A DNA stretch of 64,000 bases from Paramacrobiotus metropolitanus (taxonomy: Eukaryota; Tardigrada; Eutardigrada; Parachela; Macrobiotidae), in the NCBI RefSeq assembly GCF_019649055.1, contig NW_026570240.1, positions 1,178,001 through 1,242,000 of the forward strand, written 5' to 3'. The translations under genes were made by a program, and so were the position numbers. This document shows, one piece after another, positions 1 to 11,210 of this stretch (position 1 is its first letter; each line of letters starts with the position of its first letter). Under the pieces are notes generated by a model that worked only from the letters and a program-made list of their open reading frames with translations, had not been told where the DNA came from and ran no database searches.

Positions 1-180
1 TGCTCCAGGCAGCAGCAGGACTGGATTCTGATCAGCACTGTCCGGGGAGCTTGACGATCTCTTCTTTAAAACATAACGGACTTGGCCAGCCAGTAGCTTT
101 GGGATATCAAAATACAATGACTCGAGCGCTAGGGATTTCGAACACGAGTAGTCCATGATCGAGGCTTTCAGGCCCGCTTT
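1..180 (-). CDS. Open 3'-side exon of an unrecognised gene, cut by the left edge
   Basis: Sixty codons read without a stop from a good acceptor (a T-rich tract ending TATAG just above position 180) to the window edge. The peptide includes KASIMDYSCSKSLALESLYF and later FDIPKLLAGQVRYVLKKRS, followed by a Ser-rich stretch and LLLPGA. I do not recognise the family. It contains an internal Met, but the frame is open upstream of it to the acceptor, so it looks like an internal exon. The rest of the gene would lie to the left, and upstream exons should lie between 180 and about 700. The composition looks coding, but this rests on one exon only. Confidence 0.45.
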
Positions 181-507
181 CTATAAAAACAACTTACGTT
201 TTTCTGTTTAACAAGCAAAAAAGCCTGTTGAAATAAAAAAAAAGTAATAAGTAATCAAATCTGGTAAGGCGCCAGCCTTGAAGGCTACGTTCTGACTTCT
301 GAGTTAGCAATCCACCACAAATCAGCTGTGAGTTTTGCGTAAACTGTAAGGCTAGAGGGCTCCTCGGTACAGGGACTTAAGCTTCATGACAACAGCGTAT
401 TTTTGTGGCTCGTTTTCCGCTTCAGTCTACTGAAATGAAAAATTGCATACAAGTACTGCTACTGGTTCATTTGTTTTATGTAACCAGCAACCGAATTTTT
501 GGAAGAA

Positions 508-678
508 TTAGTTTGGGACTTCGGGATAATAGTCGGTTTTGGAAATGAAATAACAAAGCGGGCAGATAAATTTATTTCGTCTCCCGTACTTTTCTGCTTC
601 TCGAAAGCAGATATATAAGGACGGTTCGCACTTCGTGTAATCTGGCCGTGGCAGCTTATCTGGAAGCACAACATCCAT
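508..678 (-). CDS. Small ORF with Cys-x2-Cys, possible first exon of the left-edge gene
   Basis: A 56-residue ORF starts MDVVLPDKLPRPDYTKCEPS and holds four cysteines, ending in FICPLCYF and a short tail. The C-x2-C pair and basic YGRRNK resemble half of a zinc-binding knuckle, but I cannot name a family. It lies just upstream of the open exon at the left edge on the same strand, so it could be that gene's first exon. I found no strong donor at its end, so the link is a guess. It may also be chance. Confidence 0.25.
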   Translation of the reverse strand: MDVVLPDKLPRPDYTKCEPSLYICFREAEKYGRRNKFICPLCYFISKTDYYPEVPN

Positions 679-930
679 CTTGTAAGTATTGGAAACAAGG
701 TAAATGAAAGAATGAGCATTTATTAAGCCGAGGAATCTGGAAATTCCTGAAATTTAATTAATTCACTAAAAGGTGAAGGACACTTTTAACTAAAATGTTC
801 AGGTGCTAGAGAAACGACCTCTTCTGACATTTAGCAAGGTGCATACTAATAGCAATTCTGAATATGCACGCACATTTCAATATGGCTTAATAATCAGCCA
901 CGTTTATTTGTTTGAAAAATTAAAAGTCTG

Positions 931-972
931 TGTGCTTTGCTTCCATTCTGTCTTTGTGCTTTGCTTCCATTC
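931..972. repeat. Two direct copies of an 18-base sequence
   Basis: TGTGCTTTGCTTCCATTC occurs twice with a 24-base period, in the T-rich region upstream of FAF1. The rest of 711-1127 shows no coding signal and is probably FAF1 promoter and 5' leader. Confidence 0.8.
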
Positions 973-1127
973 ATTTTGATTTTTAATACTGTACTGCACG
1001 GATGCTCATAATTTATCTTCGACAAGGACGCTTTACTATGCTTGTAACTTGTTGTGAGCTGCAGGGCTCATTGTTTGCACCACTTTGATGACTTGCAGAT
1101 TGAGATTTGTTGCGGTTCTTTCAAGTC

Positions 1128-4100
1128 ATGGAGGATTACGAATTTCGTAACGGAAGCCATAAAATGGCAGGCGATGAGGATATTGTGTTTAAGATCCATT
1201 ATGGCGAGCACACTATTCGTTTGGAGCTTCCGGAATCGGAAAAAGTTGGTATGTCAAACAGTAAACGGACACTGCTAATTTTTTTATTTAAATTTTTTAA
1301 TTACGTTAACCGTTATTGTTGCTTTGCAGGGGATTTAAAAAGACTCCTGCGGAGAAAAACGGGACTCAAAGACTCCGAAATGGAACTGTTAGGATGGGAT
1401 GACCCGGACATCATTTCTGACGAAGTTCGTGCTTTACCTGTAGCGGTGTTTGTCATGTTCTCGGCAGTGTTGTACGGTACCATAATGATAAGCTGTTGTG
1501 GTACTGTAATCCGTATTTTGTATTGTTGTGCATTTGGACTGCAAAAATTTTTTGCAGTTGCTGTCATTTCGTTTCGCCATGGTGTCGCAAACCTTAAGTG
1601 AAGTTTTTTAGTTTTTTTTTATGCGTTGCAGCTAAAGTAATTTTATACTGGATTTCAAAGAGATCATGGTGATTTGGCGTTTTCTTGCAGATGACGTTTG
1701 CAGAACTTGGTCTGGCAAAGGACTACCATTTGGTTCTACGACCTGTTGGTGATCATTGCGAGTGAGTTTCACGATTTTTATTTGTGTAAACGATGGAAAA
1801 TTATATCAACAGTTTAACTGAAGCTGTTGCAGTGATAGAATGGGGAAGACTTACCATGTGCAAGTCATTGACCAACAAAACGACGAAACCTACAATTTGT
1901 TTTTCAACGGCATGCAAACTGTCAGAGAGGTATGGGCCGTATGGCTATCAAAAATTTTAAGAACTTCTGCGTAGTACGGGCGGTATTTTAAGAGGGTAAC
2001 AAATTACGTATTTGAAATATTTGTCATTTTTATGGTAGTAGAGGTATTGTTATTCGGAATCGTAATTTGTATCTCTTGAATTGTATTTCGTTACAGGCAA
2101 AGGCCCATTTGGCTGAACTGTCAAATATTTCTTTCGAGAAACAGAGTTGGTCTGGATGGCCATGGCCCCTTCATGACGAACAGGTGTCATTCTTTCATCC
2201 CGCGTCCCTCTGTCATCCCGCTGACATTTCATACTCTGTGCCTTTGATACGAAGTTACGAACAAGTTCTTTATATTTTCCAGTATCTTTCCGAAGTCGGG
2301 CTTCGCACTCCCAATCATGAACTCAGACTGTCCAAACTTCGTGATAGAGAGCCTGCCGTTTACGAGCGTGTACGCATCGTGTTCAATTTGCGGTGATTAT
2401 GTAATGAAGCGCATTAGTGTAGCGCAATTGTGTTATCTCATAGTCCCAGTCGTCCGAGTTGAATTACGAAGTGGAAACGGACGACATGGACGAGAGCGAC
2501 ACTGTTGATGTCAGTCCTCGAATCGCCCAACGCGGTTCGTTAGGTATGCTTGCCGATTTGTGTTTATTTCGCCTAGTAACCTTCTTTACTTACTATATAG
2601 TGCCAGATGCTAGTCTGTCCATAACGGATGCCGTTCGTCTTTTCGTCCAAAATTTTGAATCGAGGTAGCATAAAATTAAACGATTTGTGGTGCATAAGTG
2701 TTATGTACTTCTGCAGTCTCAAGGCTTCTTTGCTTTAGGTACGGTGCCAATCATCCTCCATTTTATGAGGGCACACTTCGAGAAGCCATGTCGTATGCAT
2801 TTGATCGTCCAGTTATGGAGGTGCATTTTTTTTATTTATTTTATAAGCAGACTAATTGGTGACGCTTTCCTTGTTATTGTAGAAAAAATTGTTTGCATTA
2901 TATGTCCACAACGACCGTTCCATATCCGTCAATATCTTTGTCACTCAAGTCTTGCAGGATCCTGTGCTCATACAGTACTTGACGGAACATGCGGTTTTAT
3001 GGCCTTGGGATGTGACTATTCCAGAATCTCGAATCGTCTTAAGAAATGAGATTGAAGAAATTATTGGTGCACAAGTGTCAATACCGTTGACGACGACCAA
3101 TGTAGATAAATTTCCAATGTTATTTATTTGCACGAAAATGCGCGGATCGGTGGAGTTACTTAAGGTTGTTGATGGAACGAAGTCTGCGCAAGAAGTTTTC
3201 GAAGGTCTGGAAATTGCCGAGCGTGTACATGGTGAGGCGCAAGAATCGGAAATGCTGGACCAGGTATTGTATTGACCGGTAAGAAAGACGAGTTATTTTC
3301 TCAGAAATTTATGTCTTTTCAGCAAGCGAGGGCGAACCGAGCCATGATGGTGGAAGAACAAAACCAGGCTTATTTGGTGTCACTGGAAGCTGACAGAGCA
3401 AAGGTTACAGTATTTAAGAAACCGTTGTTCTTTAGCTCTTCAATCAACTCACAGTATGCTCGTAGGATGTAGCTCGAAAGGCCGTGGAAAACGAAAAAAA
3501 GGAGGCTGAAAATCGAGAAAAAGAGGAACTTCGTTTGCGTCAGGTATATTTGTGCATTTTGCAGTACAGTGGTTAGTAAATTGTATCCAGTGGTTACTTC
3601 GTAAATAAGCACTGCTGATTACAGTTGTCAATGAATTTCGTTTTACATTGACAGAAGGCTGTTGTTAACTTTAATTAGCGTTTTAATTCTTGTCGCTGGA
3701 ATTTCTACGAAAGCGGCACTGCTTAATAATTAACCTGGCGTAGCCATCCTTTAATGAGTGGTTTTCGAAATATGTGTATTGTGGATATCGAGTGAAAATT
3801 TTTTGCTGCACTTCGTGATCCTTTTTTTCCTACAGCAAAAACAAGATGAGGCTGGAGCGTCTTTACCACCCGAACCACAGCAGGATAATGGTGATGTAAT
3901 TACGGTGATTCGTTTGCGTACCCCAGATGGCAAATCAGTGACCAGGAAATTTTTGGCTTCCTCACCTATTAAACATTTGTTCGCCTTTGCTCATGCAAAT
4001 GGGTTTTCCGGTGATGATTACAATTTGGTATCAAGTTATCCTAAAAAGATGGTAAAGCCGAAAAACATTCTGTTTGCACATTGTTCTATTACTTCCTGTT

Positions 4101-4213
4101 TTTTATTTTTAATTGGATGTTTCAATTTATAGCTGAGTGGACTGGATCCCAACAAAACCTTTAAGGATTTGGGATTGACGCAACAGGTTGCCGTGTTCGT
4201 TGAAGAACGCTAG
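1128..4213 (+). CDS. FAF1: FAS-associated factor 1 (UBX-domain p97/VCP adaptor), 14 exons, 539 aa
   Basis: FAF1 links ubiquitinated cargo to the p97/VCP AAA ATPase through its C-terminal UBX domain. Exons: 1128-1248, 1330-1424, 1691-1761, 1833-1929, 2097-2183, 2283-2369, 2450-2543, 2601-2664, 2739-2820, 2883-3263, 3323-3403, 3481-3543, 3836-4051, 4133-4213; the phases close. Order seen: two ubiquitin-like segments (IHYGEHTIRLELPESEKV, then VQVIDQQNDETYNLFF), an acidic linker, the UAS thioredoxin-like domain (KKLFALYVHNDRSISVNIFV ... LWPWDVT), a charged helix (AYLVSLEADRAK) and the UBX domain (VIRLRTPDGKSVTRKFL ... SGLDPNKTF). The vertebrate protein is about 650 aa and begins with a UBA domain, which is absent here. 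An in-frame stop just upstream of the ATG argues for this start. The acceptor of exon 12 (3481) is weak. Confidence 0.9.
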
Positions 4214-4500
4214 AGAGAGCTCATATTTGGGTTCACACAGAATACCTGCCTTCAATTTTGATACCTAACTGGGACTTGGTGGAAATGGTGTGGTTGTTCA
4301 CTTGAACTAATGTGACAAAATTTCAACTTGTGTTGATTCTGATTTTTTAAAAACGAGTTTTTGCTTTTGTTTCGTTGATGGTTTGGTTCCGGTGGTCAGT
4401 GAAACTGTGACTTAACGAAATTCTCTTTTGTTGTTTATTGTGTTCATAAGTTGTGTTGGGACAGACATCACATTCTTTCGTCGGTGGGCCGCATGCTTTG

Positions 4501-4506
4501 AATAAA
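4501..4506 (+). terminator. AATAAA poly(A) signal, probably FAF1
   Basis: The hexamer lies 288 bases after the FAF1 stop codon. The stretch from there to about 4690 has no gene I can support. A 46-codon ORF opens with an ATG at 4692 and encodes a hydrophobic start (MVYVGLAISFLTFIIRR); it could be a first exon of the next gene. Confidence 0.5.
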
Positions 4507-4978
4507 ATCGTTTTTCTTTGGTGTTTGTTCTTTTTTAAATCTGAATTCTTTGCGCTATAAAGGATGAATAATTCATCCGTAAAACGTCCTGGCACACGAT
4601 GAACGCCTTGATTGATGGACAAACGGAAACTTGCTTAGTGTAATTTATAAAGTTACTTAATTACCACCTTTGTAAAAAATATAGAGTTTGCATGGTCTAT
4701 GTTGGGCTTGCTATAAGTTTTTTAACTTTTATTATCCGGCGGCAAAAACAGTTCCAAGTTTTCTCTAAAAGAAGCAGTTTTTCTCTTGATTACTCAGCTT
4801 CAGCCGACCGCGGAAGGTTGCTGCAATAACCCCCAAAAGCTGGACGTTATAAAGTAAGGGTACATACTCTTCTCTGTCAAATGCTTGAAGCGATGGAATA
4901 TTCATCCAACTGATCTCAGGAAAAGAAAGGTCATGCTGAGAACTGACCAGCTGATTTAAACTGCGGACAGTTGTACAG

Positions 4979-5399
4979 TATGCTGGCCATGTTTACGAAG
5001 TGCTTGAACGGCAGATAATTTCATTGCACGACTCTGTGTGCCATACCATTGTCACATGCGCAACAGACTACAACACCTGCGTAGACGAACAGGTTAACAG
5101 CATCGCGGGTCTTGAACTCGTTTCCGCTTTTCCCCCCGTAAACAGTAACACCTTGTTGTGTTTGTCTTATATTGAAACAGGTTCGAGCATTTGATTTGTT
5201 CGCTGTCCGATCGGTCCATTTTATTCTAAATGCCCATGCCTCGTTAATGCTAAAGAAGAACGGTTTGAGTTTTCATCATCCAAACCATCTAAACTTTGCT
5301 GTCTTGCGCTATATAACCGCAGCTACGTGCGCTTCACAGCAGGAAATCCAGTTATACAAAAACATCGGGTCTGCAGAAAGGATGGCCACTTTATTATAA
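4979..5399 (+). CDS. Last two exons of an unresolved small gene
   Basis: Two open segments, 4979-5091 and 5181-5399, join in phase 0 across an 89-base intron with good sites (CAG/GTTAAC donor, TGAAACAG acceptor). The joined peptide reads through YAGHVYEVLERQIISLHDSV, several Cys, then VRAFDLFAVRSVHFILNAHA and LRYITAATCASQQEIQLYKN, and ends at TAA. It looks like a helical protein fragment. I do not recognise it. Upstream exons are not resolved: a Trp-containing segment at about 4890-4930 (WNIHPTDLRKRK, phase 0 at both ends) and the hydrophobic ORF opening at 4692 are candidates. If all belong, the gene is only about 0.7 kb. The 5' end given here is an exon edge, not a start codon. Confidence 0.38.
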
Positions 5400-5558
5400 A
5401 ACGACATTGATCTTTATCATGATTGGCATCGTGACCCATTCACTGCGAGCATTTGTTTTTTGTTTTTATGGGAATCTGTGAAGTTTATATTATTATATGC
5501 GTGCATGTACATAATACAGATTGTATAGATTAGTACTACTGAGTATAGTCAGAATAAA

Positions 5559-7337
5559 ATGTGGCCACATCCGGTAAACTGGCTTCTGCTGTGCACACTC
5601 GCTATTACGACTCTCCTTTCCAATGCACAAGTTGGGCGAGTTGGGAAATGCCCTGACATGAAAGGAGTCCCCGATTTCGATTTTGATAGGGTAAGCACAT
5701 GCATATAATGCAGACGCACCTTCAGACGTACCTTATATAACCGAAAACAGCTAATAATAAGTACTCCGAGTCCGATGATAAATTATTTTTTTGCAATAAG
5801 TAATATCGTCGACGTCATATGCATGATATGTAGTACCAATTTGCTATCTTTGCCGGCACAGTCCTAATTGTGCGATGTTCATTATGTACTACATATTATT
5901 AACATTCTATCCGTTTGCTACTGGTACTACATTGAAATCAGCATTAATGGGTCAGTATTAGCAGATTGAGAACTTGCTACTGGTGTTTTAGTATGCGAAT
6001 GGAACATGGTATGAAATTGCCAAGTTTTTTACCATCATGGAAACAAAGTGCGTCTCGATGGAGTTTATAAGACATAATCAGACGACGTTGGTCATAAGTA
6101 ATGCGCTGGAAAAGATGTAAGTAGATACTTAAAGTAGGTATCAATTTGCAGCTGATCAAAAAGCCTCAGTAAAGCAAGCTCATAAAGGTTACCAGAACCA
6201 CCTGTGAAAATTTTGTCTCTTGCTATGAATACGCACATTTGTGGTTTCTCTGCATTGAGCAGTCATTACAGATCATACAATTATTATAGCGTCATAAAAG
6301 TAATGTGGACATTGTGATGTAAAAAAATACTGTATTTAACCGCCGCACCTTACTTGTGTTTGTTATTGTTTGCAGGGTGCTGCCTCCACCAATTTCATCC
6401 AGTGTGCCGGCACAAATTGTTCACCGCAAAGGTCCAGGATCCGTATACAAACATGCTCACATGAAAAAACCGTTGATGGAAAATTCGAAAGTATTTCGAC
6501 AAAGACGACAAAGTGCAGTTAACCAAGCCGAACCGTAAGAACAACTTCTGTAACAGCGATGATAAAAGTACATGTCAAAGCATCATTTTATTGCATAATA
6601 TAATAAAAGTAATACTTGCCATATTGCAGCATTTACACGCCCATTAAAATTGTGGGATTTCTAGCCGAAAAAGTACCGCCGGCTACTTTAAGGTTCAACT
6701 ATACGGAAGGTCAGATTTTTTTCTAAAATTTGTCATTGAGTGCGAGCGCTGTCCATAAAGTACACTTCAAGAAACCAATGCTCGCCCACAAGACATTTTG
6801 ACAGTGACTAACGACAATCTAATCAGGAATATGAAGCTCTGACTTTCAGTTAAATTTTCGATTTATTGAATTTAGGGACAAGTATGTCAGAATATCGGGT
6901 ACTGGACACCGACTACAAAACTTTTGCTGTGGTAAGTTCCTGATAACGACTACGAAATCACAGTTAAATTCCGTTTACATTCGCTTGCAGACTAATTATT
7001 TATAAACGGCTTTGTAATTTGGTGTTAGATATGGTCATGCAATGAGATGTTTAATGGAGTTTTCCACAACCAGTTCGTGTCGATTTTAAGGTTAGTAAAC
7101 GCGCACTGAAAGCGAAGAGCCGCTACATACCAAGATGCATGTATGGCAACCAAATTGTTTTTTTCCGATATACAATTTATTGCAGAAACTTATCATGACA
7201 ACAAATGCGTGTTTGCTTGCAGCCGCTCCAGAAAGGCCGATCCCAATATGGTGCAAAGCATTGTGACAAAGCTCACCCAAGCCGGAATTGAAACCGCTCA
7301 TATAGTAGCTGCTGACCAAATAAGATGCGACAGTTGA
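5559..7337 (+). CDS. Secreted lipocalin, apolipoprotein-D type, 7 exons, 242 aa
   Basis: Lipocalins are secreted beta-barrel carriers of small hydrophobic ligands. Exons: 5559-5690, 5992-6116, 6376-6534, 6630-6709, 6876-6931, 7029-7090, 7223-7337; phases close. A signal peptide is clear (NWLLLCTLAITTLLSNAQ). After it come the CP of apoD-type proteins and the barrel-entry motif YANGTWYEIAKF (G-x-W). A second conserved block is YRVLDTDYKTFAVIWSC, and the end carries the C-terminal Cys (QIRCDS), as in apoD disulphide pairing. N-glycosylation sequons NGT, NQT and NYT are visible. An insertion of about 45 residues rich in basic and proline residues (VLPPPISSSVPAQIV, QRRQSAVNQ) interrupts the barrel between strands and makes the protein longer than the usual 170-190 aa. 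Which lipocalin subfamily, and which ligand, cannot be told. Confidence 0.85.
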
Positions 7338-7542
7338 TATAACCGGCTACTGCTACGAGTACCAAGAAAGATTAACAAATTGAGGCACGATTATTTGCAT
7401 AATTGTAAGCAAATGCCGAAAAAAATCATGAATCTTTGTAAATCTGCTATAATACAGGGTCTGTGTGTTCTTGTGATAACTGCGTTGATTGTACTGATAA
7501 TGGTACTGATAATTGCTTAAAAGCTATTCTTTACCTTACAAA

Positions 7543-7548
7543 AATAAA
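7543..7548 (+). terminator. AATAAA poly(A) signal for the lipocalin gene
   Basis: The hexamer is 206 bases downstream of the lipocalin stop, in AT-rich sequence and just before the fold-back element. Confidence 0.5.
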
Positions 7549-7621
7549 ATTTATATCGATCAAAAGTATATTGGTATTAAACACTGATGGTTCAATCTGG
7601 CTTGATTGATGATAGTTTAGG

Positions 7622-8277
7622 CAAGGTATATAGGGTTACCTGGTAGCGCGACTGAACGTCTAAAAATTCAGTACTTTTTTTGCCGTCACACCTCGTTAAG
7701 ATTTCTTGAAAGACAAAAGAAAAACAATGGCCGAAACGACCATCAAGTTGTAAACGTATGGCAAGGATTTGCGGATGACCCATAAAGTCTACAAACTTTT
7801 TACAGACAGAAAGCCATAGTAAAATTTTACGCTGATTCTGAATCTGCAATTTGTTTTCCAAAATTCCAAAAAACATCTGAGTCGGTAAAGTAGTAGAAAT
7901 GTGGTTTGAATCGGGCATGAATACATATAGGCCAGGCAGGCAGCGCGCTAGCGACAGTCTGTCTGCGCCCTACAACCGCACTCACTCCGACTGCTGCTGA
8001 GAATTATATGAGGCTCGCTCATATTCATATTTCGACTTATGGAAAAATCATAATTTCTCATCAAATCGATAACGAGCATGAAGAGCATGAAAAACTAGAC
8101 AGAGAATGTGCAATCGGCTTTTAAAAATTCTAAGCGGTTTAGGCTGTAGGCCGTGCCATACGTTTGGGCCCTTAATTACAACTTGATGCCTTTGAGTGAA
8201 ACGTGCCGAAAGTTACTGAATTTTTATACAGCAGATTTCCGACTTCTGCGCTACCAGGTTTAACCCTATATACCTTG
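7622..8277. mobile_element. Non-autonomous fold-back DNA transposon (MITE-like) with 7-base target duplication
   Basis: The ends are inverted copies: CAAGGTATATAGGGTTA on the left matches the complement of AACCCTATATACCTTG on the right. Similarity continues inwards, for example AAAAATTCAGTA and CATCAAGTTGTAA occur in inverted order on the other arm. GTTTAGG flanks both ends directly (7615-7621 and 8278-8284), as expected for a target-site duplication. No transposase is present. The 108-codon minus-strand ORF inside (7592-7918) is a by-product of the palindrome arm. A 7-8-base duplication would suit an hAT-like origin, but that is inference. Confidence 0.75.
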
Positions 8278-8398
8278 GTTTAGGGTTTTGTTTTTCTGCA
8301 GAATCGAGATCGCAAGGAGGAAAACCTTTAGCCGACAGATATAGATATTAAGAATTTGGCGCTTAAAAAATTTCAAAGAAAGAAAACACCAATAAAAA

Positions 8399-9676
8399 TT
8401 ATTTTTCGTGAACTTTGAATGGAGGCATTCTGTATTCCATCGGCAGCTGCTGATTCAGGTTTTCCATAACGGCAACTGTCTTATCCAAGTTCACACTGAT
8501 TTTATCCAAAGTTTTGCTGATATCTGTCACGGTTCCAAAAGTCTCCGAATAACGGGCAAGGAGCTTTTGTTTTTCTGAAAGACTAGCTGTTTCGCGTAGC
8601 AGGGTTTGGTCCGCCTATTGGTAAAGCAATAAAGATTCGAACCTACCGTATGTCTGTTCATTTAGTATTAAGTAACATTGTCACCCTAACTACCCTAGGA
8701 TGTGAGCAAACTCGTTCGAGCAAGCGTGGAGCGGCACATTTAACACATTTACCTCTTTAACACGGCCCATTACAGCCTGCTGTTCCACTGAAACAATGTC
8801 CGAGCATTGTCGTAGATATTGCTGATACCGTAAACCGATCATCAACATCTTGCGGTAATCAAGCCGATCAGTAATTTCGGAGTCTCTCACGCTAGGTATG
8901 CTGACGGATCCTTTAACGACAGGTAGGAAAGTCGGAAGTGACTGCAACAACACGCTGGTATTAAAAATTTTTAATACAAAATCCGAATCCTTTTGGTACA
9001 CATATTTAACAGTGCCAAAACACTGGGTATCGCATCGGTCAGCATGCAAGTCTCCGAAAAAAACTGAATCAAACAATGCAAAGGTCTAAACAATCAAAAA
9101 TTCGAATAAAAGACGCATAAACGATACTTAGGAATCTAATCTCGACTACTACTCTTTGCCAGCATTCTTAAGCAGGATACTTTTCTGCGAAACAGCAAGC
9201 TATAAAACAGCAAATTACGAAAACTACTTAACCTGGCAAATGAGTGAAAAAGGCACACCGTGACAAATGACAATACTACCGACAAGCTGACAACGCGCCG
9301 CACTCACCAGGAGATGCTTCAAATCGTCGTCCTGCTCAATAGTGGGAGCCTCAATTGATCCTTCCTTGACCACGTGTATCTCTTGTGGAATGGGTAATTT
9401 CGATATGGGACGGGAAGGCATTGCGTCGCTCAAGAAGCGGGTCAGGCGACCAACACGGGCCTGCTCGTTGTTGTGGAATGCATCTACTCACACCCCACCA
9501 CGATTACCATTACGTTAAATCTCAAACCGGTTCACTGTAAACATCGAAAGTAGCCAACTCAAACCTATGGGAGGGTTCCTTGCGGAAGCAGCGATTTCTT
9601 CGGGAAACGATTTCACCGTCGAAGGGGTTGGAGGGGCGTCTCGCTGTTGCCCCTGTGAACTCTGATCCGCTCCCAT
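8399..9676 (-). CDS. BORCS5: BORC complex subunit 5, 4 exons, 230 aa
   Basis: BORCS5 anchors the BORC complex to lysosomes, where BORC recruits ARL8 and kinesin for outward lysosome movement. Exons, from the start: 9565-9676, 9308-9483, 8753-8941, 8399-8614; total 693 bases, in phase. The N-terminus MGADQSS matches the family's MGSEQSS with the myristoylation glycine. The middle block DYRKMLMIGLRYQQYLRQCS and the following MGRVKE match the human LRYQDHLHQC ... KRIKE region. The C-terminal coiled coil runs SLSEKQKLLARYSETFGTV to LNQQLPMEYRM. Exon 3 reads on in an open frame beyond its true donor at K-E. Human BORCS5 is about 196 aa, so the linker before the coiled coil is longer here. Confidence 0.85.
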
Positions 9677-11210
9677 TATCAACGAACACACAATTATCCT
9701 ATAAGTATTAAAACATACAACCAATTCGTTTTGTGACCTATCGGTTTTTCCATATTTCAAACGAAGTATACGCAGTAAACATAATCAATTTCACTATGCT
9801 TCAATAACTTGCTACTAAGTACATATAAGTACTAGCAGTTCCCGTTCCAGTATTAACGGGTACCACCGTAAGCTGGTAACAGTTTTAAGATCACAATATC
9901 TCACTTTCCGATGATTATGTTCCTGCTGTACATACAAATAATGGCCAATATGGCACTCCGCGATGCCACGATTGTCATATAAACAATCTTATGAAAAGGC
10001 AAAATTCAAGTGCCAAATGTGTTACGACTTACGACAAATCAAAATGGAAATAATCCACCATATAAGAAATCAACCATAACAGCTCACTGCTCTCGCTTAT
10101 CAACCATTCGGCCCTTTCCAGTTGATGTGCTCACAGTTTGCAGGTTTTAACCGAGGAGCTATTAAATCATTTACCTAAAAAAAACAAGTTTAAAGATTTG
10201 TATAACTTAAAGTTTTAACATGGCTTTCGGAGCTTCCCGAGCAATAAGCCCTTCGCATTGAATTCTCAGAGATTGTGTTTACTGTTTTAGTTTTAGTTTT
10301 TACAGATACAAACGTTCACAATCAGCTGCCGAGCTACCACAGAGCGCCGTAGTTGATTTGATCAGCTGAATACCCAACCGCCTGTAGCTGTGAGTTTGAA
10401 GTTTGAACAGATATCTGGCTCTCAAAATTTACTATTGACGATTCTCGCCCGGATGGCGCCCTGTGGCGGTTGGGAGTCGTGCGCCTAAGGTGCGCCGGGA
10501 AGTCATCGTATGCCCATAACAACAAGTGCTTATCCCGGCACTTTTTAAACAGCTCGCTTTCGCAAATTATCATGTTTCTTAATTGGGCAGATACATGAAA
10601 ATTTACAGAAAACTATCCTCTTTAAACGAGAAAAAAACGTGTGATAAAAATATTTACAATATTCCTAAATTAAGCGACAGTGCCATGGCCACGGTATCAC
10701 ACCACCGCCCATACGACAGCACACGAACAGAAACAGAGCGAATGCGTAGTTCTCCTGTTGGCGCACCGTAAAATCCCTGTATGTTAGTGACGTCAAAATG
10801 ACACACTGGCACCAGTCTGCATTCTCGGCGAGAATCACGAATTTGGCAGCATTAGCTTTTTCATTTTAACTACTGAGTAGTCTAAAACGATAAAAAAATA
10901 AAAAATTTATGAAACCGGCTGGTTCTCGAAAATTTTCATTTTCTAATGAACGAACAAAACAGTCTTATTAAAATTTTTGTCTAGATATTTGATAGCTGTC
11001 AGCTACACATACTAAGGAAAGCTTTGGCGTTCGGCGTTCGCCAGTGCTCCAAAGTAAGTAGTAGTACCTCGGCGATCATTTTGGTAGTTTAGAACAGCTT
11101 TTCATAGAAGTCAAACTTTATCGTGTATTTGATATCCGCAAAGAACATTGTTTTATCTTCAGAAATCTGTACCACGCCAGGTTTGTGCGTTGGTTTGCTG
11201 CAAGCTGGAA
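9677..11210. other. Shared upstream region of BORCS5 (-) and MRPS16 (+)
   Basis: About 1.5 kb between two divergent genes. Several short ORFs (for example 10334-10573 minus and 10583-10771 plus) have no recognisable domains and no splice partners. I see no RNA gene or repeat in it. It probably holds both promoters. Confidence 0.5.

Noticed and set aside
7592-7918. 108-codon minus-strand ORF
   Set aside because: It lies in the left arm of the fold-back element and shows no domain.
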